Of a stretch of DNA of 64,000 bases, positions 12,907 through 25,924 are shown one piece after another (position 1 is the first letter of the stretch; every line of letters starts with the position of its first letter). Origin of the DNA: Salarias fasciatus (lineage: Eukaryota > Chordata > Actinopteri > Blenniiformes > Blenniidae); the NCBI RefSeq assembly GCF_902148845.1, contig NC_043763.1, positions 8,981,170 through 9,045,169 on the forward strand, written 5' to 3'. Under the pieces are notes generated by a model, which was not told the DNA's origin, made no database searches, and saw only the letters and a list, made by a program, of their open reading frames with translations. The position numbers and the translations under genes were made by a program.

Positions 12907-12910
12907 CTTG
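12899..12910 (-). promoter_or_regulatory. afg1l: TISU / YY1 element over the afg1l start codon
   Basis: The minus strand reads CAAGATGGCGGC, an exact match to the TISU consensus SAASATGGCGGC with the afg1l ATG at its centre. It is also a YY1 core site. In known genes TISU directs cap-dependent, scanning-free initiation on very short 5' UTRs and is common in mitochondrial genes, which fits this gene. Confidence 0.75.
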
Positions 12911-12978
12911 GCTCCCGGTGTTTTCAATGCAACTTTATTGACGTCGCCAACATGAGACGGAAGTAGTTGTTATTATTT

Positions 12979-12996
12979 GCCAGCAGGGGGCGACAG
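12979..12996 (+). promoter_or_regulatory. Candidate CTCF site upstream of afg1l
   Basis: The sequence GCCAGCAGGGGGCGACAG contains the CTCF core CCASYAGRKGGC. It lies about 75 bases upstream of the afg1l start. It is a motif match only; occupancy is not shown. Confidence 0.45.
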
Positions 12997-15900
12997 ACCG
13001 CAGGTTGAAGCAATAACACGTACTCATAACATTACATATAAGCCATACATGCTTGTGTTGTATTTGAAGAATGTAACGATAGAAAAATTAATATTTATTT
13101 AATTTAATTCGTAAAATAATAATATTGAGCATAAACACTGACATTTAATGTCTCTTTTTGATGTTAAAAGTAATTTAAAAACATGTCTTTTCAAAATATG
13201 AAAGGCCTAAAATACAAAAAGGATGTTAAAATCATTTATTTCTTGATGAAACTAGACTAATAATGTTTTTGTCAAGACTTGACTAAGCCTATGCATCTGA
13301 ATCTTGATCATCAGTCCCCAAAAAACGCAATCAAATGTTCTTAATATGTAATAAAATGTGTTGAAAAGTGTTAAACTAAAAAAAATCACACAGTATTTTA
13401 AATATCTAGGCTAAGTTTCTTAATTTTCAAAAATATTTGACTATTGCCTCATGATGATCACCAAATTGTGCTAATCTTCTGCAAAAAATAAGATTTTTTT
13501 TTTGTTAAAAAAAGATGATATTTTCAGTAATCATTATTAATTTATAATGGTTAGTTAAATAATGGTTGTTTCTTTTGTTCAGATAAATGTATATAAAGCA
13601 CATTGTATTTTTATAGATTAAGCTTTAATCAATTAAAAAACATTCTTGTCATAGCTGTTTTCTCTGGTTTGAGATATTGTGTTTTTGGTTTTCATGATTT
13701 ATGTACGATTTATGAACTTGAAATAAATGCTCACAATACTACAGCGAATCTATTATCTCCTTTCACCTTACAAAATTATCTCAAAAGATGTTATGCTTGT
13801 TTTCTACTTCATACTGTTTTTGAGTGTATAACCTGCCTTATTAATTAGCTGATTTGATTCAGGTGTGTTGATTGACACGATGAAACACCTGTTCAGTCAC
13901 CAATTAAGAACTAATTGACCCGCCCCCGCAGTGTTTGGTGTGGTGAGTGGATTTAAGAAGCATTAGAAAAGTCTGGATCAAGCTCGAACTATTTTCAGAT
14001 TTTTCCTGTTATTTCTTTTTTTACTGGAACACGTAGGCCTCACGTTAATTTTTCAGTCAGGATTTCCCTTAATATGTCGCCTCTGGTTTTCCAGCTGCAC
14101 TGCCTCACAGCCCCCCTGTGGTGAAAGAAGAAACGGGGATTCACAGTAGTGTGTGTGATAATAATGGGTGATGATGAGGAGCTTCAGTCTTCATCATGGC
14201 AGGTTTGCCATTAAAATGAGATGAAAGCTGCTGGACTGCTGTGAAGAGCTGAAGATGAGAAACTCAAACAAGAAGGAAAACAAAGTTGCATCCAGAGAAT
14301 GACTCCATCTCTGCTTCCAAAGCTCAGTGAGTAGATATGATTGTTTTTTTCTGAGTGTTCATGTTATGAATGGTTCAGCTGTGTAAACTTTAGGTCAACA
14401 CATCTGTCTATACATACTGATATGTATGTAAAAATTCAGTAAAAATTTATACTTTCACAGAATTACATTTTCTTCTAAATCTGGGATTTTCATAGTGTGA
14501 CATTTCTCTTACACATTTCCCATGAATCCCAACAAATTTCACTCTCTCTTTTTACACACAGTAGTAACTGTTAGTTAAATATAATTCACTAAAATATTGT
14601 TGATAGCAGTTGTTTGTCTCCCAATGCACCAAGAAGTATAACTCCTCTTATGCTTATTAGATGCTTTTGATCTCATTTTATTCCCTCAATACCTCCCCAT
14701 AGAACCTTAGATTATTTATCCCAGAGGGATGTTTTTTATAGCATAGCTTCATACACACACACAAGAATATGAAATGAAGAGATTATATCTTAAAATATCA
14801 CAATAACAGAATAAAAATAAATAATAAATAATTATTAGAAAGATTTAAAAGTGTTTTATTCTAAATTATTCATTTTTAACTGTAAATTATATATTGAAAA
14901 AAACCATCCCCAGATTTTTACTGCCTTTGTTGTGTATTAAAGTGTAACATATCTGTTAAAGTACATTCATCATTCACTTGAGAGAGAGATCATTTATTGA
15001 GTTAACCATATTTATTATCTCTCATCAGGACAGTCCAAAGGAGCCAGTCATTATGTTAAATCCTTAAGTGGCCATCTAACTGAGTAACTTTTGCATTTTT
15101 TTTTCACCTCTTTGAATCAAGCTAATCATTCTTTGATTGAGGGGGGAAGATCTGGATACAAAAATCAGTGAGGCTTATTTGATCCAACTAAATATAAAAC
15201 TAATACAAATGAAAATGTGTCCTGCATCCGTGTTCAAACTAACAGAAATATATGCTATTTAGAGAGTAAATGTTTAAATTGTGATACATCTATCTGGTTT
15301 TGGTCAGTTTCACACTACAAAATACGTTTCAGAAGGTATATAAATGCCACACAATTGTTTTACATAAAGACCGACTTTACATTTATTCCTGCAACGTGTC
15401 AAAAATAATGCATGGGTCATAATCAACCCTCCCCAAAATATCACATTGAACAGACAACACATACACAAAGAAGTCTGTGAATGAAGTATGATTTGTAAAT
15501 AAAAAGAATACTTTGTGGCAGAACAATCCAGTGAAGCTGAAAAACTGCAGTATAAAGTCAATGAATGATACATGGTGCTGCCTAAAATGGGAGAACACAC
15601 TGCTGTGCCTGAATTATGAAACATCTGTGACTGAAACAGTGCTGTTGTTCACGTGGAAGCAATCCATGAATAGAGAAAACCGTTTCATGCTATGTGTTCT
15701 GTAATTGTCCTTATGTTGTACACTGATAGAAATGCTTGTTTCGTGTGCTCATATTAACATGCCAGCTGACAAAAGTAGCACTAATACAGGACTCCCAATT
15801 CTCCAGCATGAAAATACTCACAAATATTCAGGAGCTTTTTCAGAAATTTACATTCAGTCATTCTTCAGTATAATGTAATGAATAACTGGCTAACAAGCTG

Positions 15901-16900
15901 CCAATTTGAATTATTCAAACCTGAATTCTATGGGTTTGATGACTTTATTGCAGCTTTGAGTCAATGCAGTGTAGGCTACATCCCTGGTCCAGCCTGCATA
16001 GCAAGTAAACACAATTTAGGGTCACTAATTGGCAGCGAATGCACGTTCTGGACTGTTTTGAATTGTACTGACAAACACCCTCACAGATGGACAACATGCA
16101 TTCTCTCCACAAAAAGGATCACATAATCTGTGACAAGTAAAAAAGCAACTAAAACACGCCACTGCTCTAAAACTCATGATACCTTCCAGACCACATGAAG
16201 CCAGCGTCGCTCTAAAAAAGGAAATCCTGCTCTTTGGTTGCCCTTTGGGCATAATTTGCAACCATCATTCGTCGCAAGAATAAATGGAAATATGAACGTG
16301 TTTAGACAGAGCAAACAGTTTAACCATCAACTTGTTTTTTTTTTTTGTTTTTTTTTTTATTTCTTCTAAAATTCTTGGCCCTGTCACCCCTCCATCCAAT
16401 CCTTTAAAAATATTACACACCTATTGTTAATTTTGGTCCAAAAACAAATTAAAATTCCGAATTAAGCTTTTGTTTTCATTGTTCAACAATCCAAAGCTCA
16501 AATATATTCATTCTAATATGAGCCATGACAATGAAACGCACAATTCATCAAATCTGGGATAATGGAAGTTGCAATCTGAATGAAAACTGAGACTAGAAAC
16601 ACAAAAAATAATTCCCTCATTTGACTGCGCTTAGTTCATAATCTGCCTATAAATGCAAATGTGCAGGCTTGCAACAAAAAAAAAAAAAAAGACATGAAAA
16701 TGTACTTCCTCATTATAAATATTTACAGCAGAAACTCTGTCCTCGCTCTAATTATACCCCCACAGCGCCGAGCCCAGCCGGGAGTTGCAGACAAAACATG
16801 GCAGATAACTGTCAGGGTGTTACAGGGCTTACAGGCTTGTTGCCATGACAACAGAGGAGCCCGTCTCCCTCCCTCCGACTCTCCCTTTCTCTCTCCCTCG
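12997..16900. other. Intergenic between afg1l and scml4
   Basis: No protein-coding exon is recognised. The left part (13.0-13.8 kb) is very AT-rich. The stretch 14.05-14.33 kb is more balanced and ends in a GTGAGT-like donor near 14326, so an unannotated upstream exon is conceivable but unsupported. The stretch 15.4-16.3 kb is non-repetitive and could hold conserved noncoding DNA, which only a fish alignment could show. Confidence 0.5.
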
Positions 16901-16914
16901 CTCTCTCTTTAATG

Positions 16915-16953
<39 letters not shown>

Positions 16954-17080
16954 ATATACAGTATTACAGTGGAATCCGCCTCGCTGTGAGATCCTCGCTC
17001 TGCTATTGGAAGCAGGAAAAATAAAGGAAACGCAGCACGGAGCATCGGGATACTCCACATCTCCACATCTGTTCTGGATG
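16860..17080 (+). promoter_or_regulatory. scml4: scml4 promoter and first noncoding exon (inferred)
   Basis: A CT-rich stretch leads into a CA array (16916-16951), a TATA-like GTATATACA word (16951-16960) and an inverted CCAAT box (CTATTGG near 17001-17007). A GTGAGTG donor follows TCTGGATG at about 17081. This is consistent with a promoter and noncoding first exon, but no transcript evidence is available. Confidence 0.4.
16916..16951. repeat. (CA)n microsatellite
   Basis: A near-perfect CA dinucleotide array lies just upstream of the inferred first scml4 exon. Confidence 0.9.
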
Positions 17081-17508
17081 GTGAGTGTCGCCTTTTTTTT
17101 TGTTTGTTTACATGCTGCATCCCTTTCAGGAAAACCCTAATGGAAACAGGACAAAATACCCTATTAGAAGTGTGTAAATTCCAGTTTCTAGTCTCTCAGT
17201 TGTTGTTGCTGCTGCACTGAAAAAGATTCTATTCTAGTTGCCGCTCCTCGCTTCTTTTCTTTCTTTTTGTAGATTAGGGTGGAAGCTGTCATCATAATGG
17301 TAATTCATAGCTGGGTAGCCATGGTGAAGTCAATTTCCCCCCCCTCCCTCCCTCCCTCTGCCACTGCTGAATGCATTAGTCTAATGAGATGTCTGCAGCC
17401 TGTGTGCTGAGCAGCAGCAGCAGCAGCAGCAGCAGTGGCGGCAGCGGCAGCAGCGGTGTGTTAGCTTTAAAGGGGAACGAGGAAAAAGCCACACACAGAA
17501 ACAGCAAG

Positions 17509-18007
17509 ATGGCTTTACCTGCAACGTAAGATTTAGGTTTATAATTGCCTTCCGGCTCTGTGGGATTTAAGACAAAAAGGGCTTGGTTGGCTCTTGGGCT
17601 TTCACAATAGAAGACAGCAGGTAATAGTCACCCCCCTCTCTCTCTCTCTCTCTCTGTCTCTCTCAGGTTTATTGGTGTGTTATCAGTGTGTGATGGAGGT
17701 GCCGTTTCCTCATGCATGGCTGCCTTTTGTTTTGTTTGCGTCCAGCGATGCTGTGCTAAAAGCTGGCCCTCTCACTGCATTGCACAGCTGATCGTTCTGC
17801 AGTGTTTGGATGCTGTACACCTTTGCCAATCCAGTCTGCCTCCTATGCTAATGCTCCTGTGTGTAGCTCCAGTGTGTAGCTGCTGAGGAGGAAGAGGGGG
17901 AGAAGTAGGATTAATGCGTAATTGAAGTGAACGATTGTGGTGTGTTTCTGTTTCTGAAGCTCTGTTGTTGTTTTTCTTTTAAATCCTTTGTCTGCAGCTC
18001 CAAATGA
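17509..18007 (+). other. scml4: Short upstream reading frame of scml4 (spliced, inferred)
   Basis: An exon-like segment ends at 17525 with a GTAAGA donor and carries an ATG at 17509. If it joins the acceptor at 17998, the frame encodes MALPATSK and stops at TGA 18005-18007, overlapping the main ATG (18004) as ATGA. Such overlap is known to allow re-initiation. The join itself is inferred from splice signals. Confidence 0.4.
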
Positions 18008-20083
18008 GTGTACCTGCAGCGACGGCTCAGAAATCAGACAGCAACGGCAACAGTGAGATGCAATCGGCTGCAGTGGCTCCCTCTTTCATCCCCAGCCAGT
18101 CGGGGAAAATACCAGGCAGGAAGAGAGGGAGACCTCCGCTCCGCAATGTCGCCAAGATGGATTTTCCCAACCGTTACCCTGAATCGCTCCCTCCGCTCAA
18201 AGTGCCAAAGAAAAGGGGGAGAAAGCCGGGCTTCAAGGTCAGCAAAGACGGGTGGGGGGATGATGCTGGTGTGTGGGTGCAGTGTGTTTAAAAATGCATG
18301 TGTACACAGACAGACAGACACACAGGCTCCATGCCCTTCAGATTTGTGGGACCCGAGTGTAACACAGCGGGAGAGGGAGTCTGCGAGCTTCACTCTGGAG
18401 TTATTCACATGTGGAAACAGCCAGTTTTAAAAAAAACCCTGACTGATTACTATCAAAATATAAAAAATACAGTCATAACTCTGTACTTGTCTGCTTAAAT
18501 GTATCATCAGCGTAAACGCAAACACAGAAATGCAAAAAATGTCTTCCTTTGCAGCTCAAACCCAGAATGGTGATGACTCCGTTAGCTATTTCTCCACCCA
18601 GCAGCACCCCTGAACCCGACATGAGCTCCATACCTCAGGACGCTGCCACCATCCCCCACTCCGCTACGCCCCAGGTGCTCACAGGTGAGCGGCTAAAACC
18701 ACTGAGATCTCACCTGGGTTGGTGTAAAAACTCGGAAAAGTCACCAAACGTCTCCCGTTTCAGTCTGTATCTACATCAATAAGCAGGCCAACACCGGGCC
18801 CAATCTGGACCGGAAGAAGATCCAGCAGCTCCCGGACCACTTCGGACCCGACCGGCCCTCGGTGGTGCTCCAGCAGGCCGTCCAGGGCTGCATCGACAGC
18901 GCATTCCAGCAGAAAACCGTGTTCACGCTCCTCACGCAAGGCTACGGGGGAGAAAAAATTTCAGGTGTTGTACAAAGACCTCGCTCAGGTGTTGTTCTGT
19001 TTGCTTAATCACTTATTTACCACCTCGCCCGAGGTGGCGCCGAGAAACAATTTGCCATCAAGCAAAAAGGTTGAACGACCTGATTTGCAAGCGGCCGCGG
19101 CCGAACCGTGTTTCAAGTGGTTCCCTGTTCTGCTCCTGCAGCCACATTTGATGGGAAGCAGCATCTCCTGAGCCTCCCCGTGGTGAACAGCATCGACTAT
19201 GTGCTCCGCTTTCTGAAGAAGCTCTGTCGCAGCTTGCACTGTGAAAACCTCTTCAGCGATCAGCCCATTACCCAGCACAGTGGTGGCTCCTATCAGTCAG
19301 ATGGTATTTCCAAATCCTGCACTGATCTAAACAGATGCTTGGAGTCCTCGGGGGGTTTTATCGATGATTGATGTCTCCCTGTTGTTGCCGTTGGGTTTTT
19401 TTTTTTTGTGGTTTTTTTCCCCCAGCGGAGACGTCGATGGCGGAGGACTACCACTTAGACCAGTCCGACGGGAAGCGCTACTCCGTGGACCCCGGCGATT
19501 CGGCCTTCAACTCCATCAGCTCGTCCTACTCGCCAAAGTCCTCGTACGGGTTCCGCTCGTCGCAGCAGTTCTCCAACGGCTCCGCCTCCATGAACATGTG
19601 CAGGCAGTCCTCCACCAGCCCCAGCACGTTCCCGGAGAGCAACCGGACAGGTGAGACGCCGCCACGGGACGGCGGGACCTCTCCAAGGCACAGAGTTAAA
19701 ACCGCCGCTTCTGTTCTCCTTGGAGGCTACAATGGATCTTCAGAGTCCCAGGAGTCGAAGGCCCCTCCCAACAAGGACCCGGCCACCTGGTCCGTGGAAG
19801 ACGTGGTGTGGTTCATCCGAGACGCAGACCCGCAGGCGCTCGGTCCTCACGCAGACGTCTTCAGGAAACATGTAAGTCTGAGCTGTTCCTCTAACGTTTT
19901 AACCGGCTGCAGTAAAAGATCATTGATTTTAACACAAACTCCCTCCGCCGTCGTCAGGAAATAGACGGAAACGCTTTGTTGCTCCTAAAGAGCGACATGA
20001 TCATGAAGTACCTCGGACTGAAGCTTGGGCCGGCCTTGAAGCTTTGCTACCACATCGACAAACTAAAGCAGACCAAGTTCTGA
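18004..20083 (+). CDS. scml4: Scm-like 4 (Polycomb-related SAM protein), complete
   Basis: Seven coding exons (18004-18237, 18555-18684, 18764-18964, 19142-19303, 19426-19650, 19726-19871, 19958-20083) give 407 residues; human SCML4 has 414. The family is a nuclear Polycomb-group-like protein without MBT repeats. Visible parts are two basic AT-hook-like motifs (GRKRGRPP near residue 40, [10 protein letters not shown] near 69-78), the SLED DNA-binding domain (about 120-240, starting [13 protein letters not shown]), a Ser-rich linker, and a C-terminal SAM/SPM domain (about 335-407, [12 protein letters not shown] to KLKQTKF). The first donor is GTCAGC, which is weak, but the join FK|LKPRM matches the human protein. 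The start at 18004 is the first ATG in the main frame. A short upstream frame ends on the start codon. An AATAAA at 20565 may end the transcript. Confidence 0.94.
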
Positions 20084-23000
20084 ACACTTCTGACTACAAA
20101 TCTCACCGAATCCAGCAGAGCGTTTAGAGAAGGGTCGCGTCGGAGGATCCCAGGTCTGTGAGCCGACGGGAAGACAGGAAAGCGCTTTCGCGTCATCTCA
20201 CAAGATATGACTTCCACACATTCATCCTCTATGCTTGTTCAATACCTGTTATTTTATTTAAACTTGTTTGTTGGCAAATGTCACAGAATGTTAAATTGCA
20301 TCTGCGTTCATGTAACGTGACAGAAATTTTCGATTGATATTGTTGGACTTTGGCTGAGCTTTATAATGATTACAGATGTTGACCACTAGTCCTTAAAGCC
20401 CCAGATGGAGCTTCTATTGCCTTGTTTTGTCCTTCTATTGTTTTTTCTAACGAAGAAACAATACTTGACATGGATTTAAAACAATCCATATTTGGTCAAA
20501 AGGTAAACTGATTGATTAATCAGTTGATGGTTTCTGTTTTAGGTGCGTTTTTGGCCAGATGTTGAATAAAAAATTCTGTTTTTTTTTTTTTTTTGGTTTA
20601 TCTTCAGTCACCATGGGCTCCCAGAAGGGGAACAAGTGACTCAATCATTACAAAGTACTGAAAGTATTTGTGGAGAAGAAGTTTTTTTTCTAAGGTTTGT
20701 AATCTGACATACATTCTATATGCTCTGAGAGAAAATTACACCATGAAAGAGAACCAAAACAGTCAAGCAATTCTCTGAATTGTCCTTAAAGCTACAAAAA
20801 AGCTGCAGCTGGAGATGATACACCCATTTTGGAATAACGCCGCTTCATTTTCATGGATTAAAAATGTCAGTTCTTGCGGAGTTTTAAGTCTTTTCTCCTA
20901 GAAATCAAGTCTGAAGCGGTGCAGCGTTTAGCTGGAGACCTTCCTCTTGGCTCACAGACCTGGACTGAGAGTTTCCACGTTATCGTGCAGCAACAGAGCG
21001 ACTTTCATCTCTCTCTTATCTCTTAGTTCCTCTGCATTTGGAGGTTTTTGAAGTTGAACCTTCAGATCCCGGACCGCATCCTTCATTCAGTGATACAGCA
21101 TAATGTAGTCAGGTTAAAAATAAATAAAAAGGGTGGTGTCTCACAAAACTCCACAAGTATCTCTGCTGCAGCTCTCGTTATATAAATATATATATCTATG
21201 AAAATATTCATTATCTGACAAAAAAATGTATAACAGAAAACTCTTTATACCTTAAGAAAATCACACTTTGTCAAATATCACTATACGATCTTGTTTACTC
21301 GTGTTTACCAAGCTGAAAACATATCTATACCTGTACTTTAAAAAAAAACAGTGCATTAATTACTACAATGCTTTTTGATTGAGAGTTTTAGAAAATCATT
21401 TTTATACTATTTTTTCACATTACTGTATAATGGAAAAAGTAATGTTCCCATTGAATTTGTCATCCCTTTTATTATTGATTTGATTTTTAAAAACAGCGTA
21501 GCCCAACGAATCAAACCGAAACGGGAGCGTCGCTCTCCCTCCCGTCTATTTACAGTATATGAAGAAAAGCCGAGAGCATTGTGAACGTGATACATTTATG
21601 TTTCAATATGCAAGACTGCTCCATAGCCTTTTTATGTATGCTCATTTTTTTAGATTCAAACGTTTTTTATCAAGCATCGGTGTTAATACAGAGGTCACGG
21701 AAACACCACCAACACCTAACCGTCACTGAAAAAACCCAGACCGACGTGTAAATGGGTGACGATAGTACAATATTGCTTTTGTATGCCACTTTTGGTGTAC
21801 AGTATGCATCCTTTTTTAAATCAATTAACCTTTGTAAGTGAATGCTGCTGTAAAGATATTCCATGTAAGCCATGCCTAGTGAGATCAAACCAAGGTGTTT
21901 TCTTTTTTGAACATCACTATGAATAGGAGTTTCAGAGGAAGCTGAGTGGGATCAGTTCTCTACGCCGGTGCTAAACGTATTTAACCGTTTGCTTTTGTGT
22001 TTGTGAGATGTAAATGAAATCTTACGTGTATGCTGTACTGTATGTGAGTATTAAATGAAGAAATTGAGTAATCAGTGGCGCTCTGTGTGAGAAAATTGAT
22101 TGCTTTATTTCACCGATTTGCGTTCCAGGGTGTGAAAAAAACACGCTCACTTTTCCATCTTGAATGGACCCAGTTTTGGATTTGGGTCCGCACATCTGAG
22201 AATTATTTTGGCTGGGAGCCTCGTCTGTTCTTGAACACACGCAGTTTAGCAAAGGTGACCTATATCTGCGTCTCAAACTGCTGTTCAGGGACATTTCAGG
22301 GTTTCTTGTGGGGCTCTCGGGGGTCCGCCTGCATTACGACCACAACTTCTTCAAGCTTGTATCTGGTAAAATTCAGTTTCACAGGGAAGGACACCTCTGT
22401 GGGCGAGTACAAAGCCATTCTCAGGCTTGAATAAAAGGTTATAAAATGGTCACATTTTTAGCGCATACATTTTCTGCAGCCCGTTCTCAGTCATTCATAT
22501 TGTCTATTCATAGAAGACATTTTGACATCGCAGTAAGAAACGCACATGCGTGAATAATGGAATTAATGATGGATGAATTACACTTAGCTGCTTCCGTTTT
22601 AAAAGGCCTGGTTCTTTGCATGCTGCTGGTTCATGACTGCGAGGAGAAAAACGTCTGCGGTGAAAAATAACTCTTTCTCTAGTTTTTGTATCCAGGGTGG
22701 AGACTTTTCCAATTACAGAGTTAGCTCAGGTGTTTAAAGATAGATTTGAAATTTTATTTTGTTTTTAAGATTGATGAAAAACCATGAATGTCATGCATTA
22801 ATGGCTTTTTCAACTAGAGGCCTTTAAATAGATGTTAAGTAAAACAGATATTAAAACATGAATAACTAGGATTACTCTAGTTGGTATAAAATTACTTTCC
22901 AATGTGTTTTGAGTGTGATCGAATGGCTGTTACTGTGAAAGATTTCTTCTCTCAAAATGCAAAGCAACTCACTTAAAGCTTTGAAGACAATTTACCGGTA

Positions 23001-25600
23001 TCTTGTATCTGGAGCGCCTGTTCACTAAAGAAGTGAAAATAGTGAAATCTCAAACAATAAGCAGAATCAGACGAAAAACAAGAGTCAGGATGTCATGACA
23101 AATATCATTTTGTGTTGTTCTGCTTTTGTATTGAAAACAAAACATCCAGTAAGTTTTCCAAACCTTCTGGAGCTAGTTTAGTTTTGCAATACGAGTTTGC
23201 ACCACAGGCAGGTAAACTGTTAAATCACCAGACCCAATCAGAACCACTGGGAAAGAAAAGTGTCTGAAAACCAGAAGAGACAGGTTGAAGCTGAAGTGAC
23301 TAAACACTGAACACACACGCACACACACACAGTGTGTTGTTTGTGTCCTGATATACGATATACTGTATGTTTGTTTGGTAATTTGATGAAACAGAAGTAC
23401 TTCGGGAACAGGCATCATGTCGATCAGCGGTTGAAAACAGACTTCGTCGGAGGCTGTCACTATCAGGTGAGCGCATCCTCGACATCTTTGTCACATCACC
23501 TGATTTTGGGCCTTTTTTAGTGCATTACTCCAACTGGAAATAGAAATGAATCATTCACCATCTGTCAGCACTGAAAACCCAGGGGGAGTTAAAGGTCAAA
23601 ACGTTCACACTCAATATCTGTGTGGAAAGATATGTGTGAAAATTGGGATGTTGAAGGTTTTATTTACAGTTTGAAATAGCACCAGAGCTTCAAATTTGTC
23701 TTTTTCTCATATGCTCTCCATTAAACAACAGAGTAATTTCAACTTATTTAGATTTCAGTTGCAATCGGTTTTTGAGGCGCGAACACATGATGAATTGATG
23801 TGGACAACTGTCGCTTTCCAAGAGAAATGTGTCTCGATGCTCCTGCTCCCCTGTGATTTGGTTGCATGGAAGCCTTTGGCGATCAGCGTAAATGAGTCTG
23901 GACGTTCATTCATGACCTGAGGGACACAGCTGAAGACAGCCACGGGGAAAAACCTGGACGCTCTGGGAGTTCGGCTGAATCAATCTTCAGGACGAACCTG
24001 AAAGCTTCACACCACAGTCATAGAAGCATTTAACCTTTTACAAGACACTAATTCAAATCATTGCATATTCAGTTTGCTGTTAAAGGATGGATGAGCCAAC
24101 AATAGTAAGTTAAAAACTGAATTAAAAACCCAGAACCTTGTTAATTGAAAAAAAAATGTTTTAGAAGAAGTCTGGAAGTATTACTGTGTTGGATAAACCG
24201 AAAACTTCAAACTATTGTTAATTCCGAAATAATTTGTATGTAAATGATATACATGTTTAAGGGAAATGTGTAATGTTCCCAATCCCACCAGTGTTTCTTC
24301 TCTTGCAGCAAATAGAATTCTAATGGTCAATTTTATGGGAGTAATTTTACTTCGCTACATGTGACATATTTCATCTAAAATCTGAATTGCTTGAAACTAA
24401 TATAAATGAAAGTGGACAATATATTACAGGAAAAACACAATTCACATTGCTCAACCCTCATGACTCTCGAATGATGATGAATTGTGGGAAAAAAGTGTTT
24501 GGAATAAACTGAAATAATTCACACATGCAACAGAAACAAGAGCAACAGAGAGCAGGTGATTATCTATGAAGTAATAATGAGAGACTAGTCAGCAGAAAAT
24601 GTGACACTTCCAAGTGGGAAAAACACATAAAGACAATCAAACTGGAAACGTCCCAATGAAGCTGGAAGATTTGGGAGGAAGTCATTGTAATTTTAGTCAA
24701 CACGACAGTTATGCATCCACATTGAAAGTATTTTTTATAAATCTGGGTTTCCCCCCAATAGATGAAAAACAAGTTGTGTTTTAGGTTAATTGGTAACTCA
24801 TGGAGGTGAATGAAGACTGTGTGAGAGATTGTGTGTCTCACATGGATGGATGAATGGATGGATGGATGGAGACCAGACTATACCAAGAACACTCATGCAC
24901 GCACACAGAAAGAACATGCATGGAGAAGCCAATAATCCTACACTTGAACATATCTCAATGAGACAAAAATAACAGCTACAACAAATAAAAGGGTGTAAAA
25001 CGAATTTAAAACACTAGAATGATTAACTATCTTTAGCTGAATTTGGCATGCGAACACCAGCATGTTCTTGGGGAGAGAAGACTTTGACACTAAATACAAC
25101 TGAGCCTTGAAGTTAATTCATGACCTTGGGGATGCGTTTGAAGACACCCTGGGGGATACGGAAGAACGCTGTGGCAGTAGTTGGGCTGTTTCCGATGACG
25201 CTCAAAGCTTTATAGCACAAAAATAGAACATTTAAATAATTCAAATTGTTTGTACTAAGTATTTTTTTCCTTTTCTTTTTGGGGGTGGGGTGTCATTATT
25301 AAAAGCAGATTTCTGAGTTTGCACACAATCAGTGTTGGCTTTTAGTCACTCCTCTACTAATTTGATGCTTCACGACAAATTGGGCTAAAGTGTTCCTAAG
25401 TCCTGTTTGCTGGCGGAAATTAGAAACAATTTCTTATAAATGATTCCACGCAGCAGCTCTCGGGTCTTGGCGCTCCGTTTTTATTTTAGTTCTTTTTTTT
25501 TCTCTCACTGTAAAGCACAAACATGTGAAACGCGGAGCATCCTCATCACGATGAAGGATCCGGTTATAACGTGACAGGATCCAGCTGAAGCGAAGCTTTG
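20084..25600. other. scml4 3' UTR and intergenic region before vsnl1
   Basis: The first roughly 500 bases are the likely scml4 3' UTR, with AATAAA at 20565-20570. The remainder is AT-rich with no recognised exon. A partial SINE-like repeat with a GGAT tail lies at 24742-24872. Open frames in this interval have no domain content. Confidence 0.55.
24742..24872 (+). repeat. Partial SINE-like repeat with (GGAT)n tail
   Basis: Words of the common teleost repeat occur in order: 'gggtttcccccca', 'ttaggttaattggtaactc', 'gtgaatgaa', 'ttgtgtgtctc', then a GGAT array at about 24842-24871, the usual tail of this family. The middle is deleted. Confidence 0.5.
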
Positions 25601-25779
25601 CCTCAGAGCATCAGAGAACTTCTGATCAGGCTGAAGCGCATCACGGTGACGCCGCCGCGCTCCTGCAGCCGCAGAACCAAAGCCTGGCGTGGGATCGGTC
25701 CCTGCTGCGCCTCATCTGGAAGAACCACGGGAAAATCCACAAATTTCATTAGCGGGTGCTTTTTTTTTTTCTTTTTTTT

Positions 25780-25924
25780 TTTTCTTTCCTAAAGGAGGCG
25801 AGCAGTGTTGAGAATAATCCCTTTTGGGCAAACGCTTCCATTGGAAGGGGGGGTTTTCTGTAGTTTGCAGGAGCCACAGCAGATTTATTTCGATAGAGGA
25901 TCGCCAGACACAGGCTGCAATAAG
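25780..25924 (+). promoter_or_regulatory. vsnl1: vsnl1 noncoding first exon (inferred)
   Basis: A segment ending GGCTGCAATAAG is followed by a GTAAGA donor at 25925. VSNL1 genes have a noncoding first exon ahead of the exon carrying the start, so this is the best candidate. The start of the exon is not defined. T and A homopolymers surround it (25761-25783, 26615-26629, 26683-26698). Confidence 0.4.

Noticed and set aside
14050-14330. Possible upstream exon of scml4 ending in a GTGAGT donor
   Set aside because: No matching acceptor context or conserved reading was found. A single donor-like motif is not enough.
22075-22434. 119-codon open frame between scml4 and vsnl1
   Set aside because: No recognisable domain, no start context and no splice partners; chance length in AT-rich DNA.
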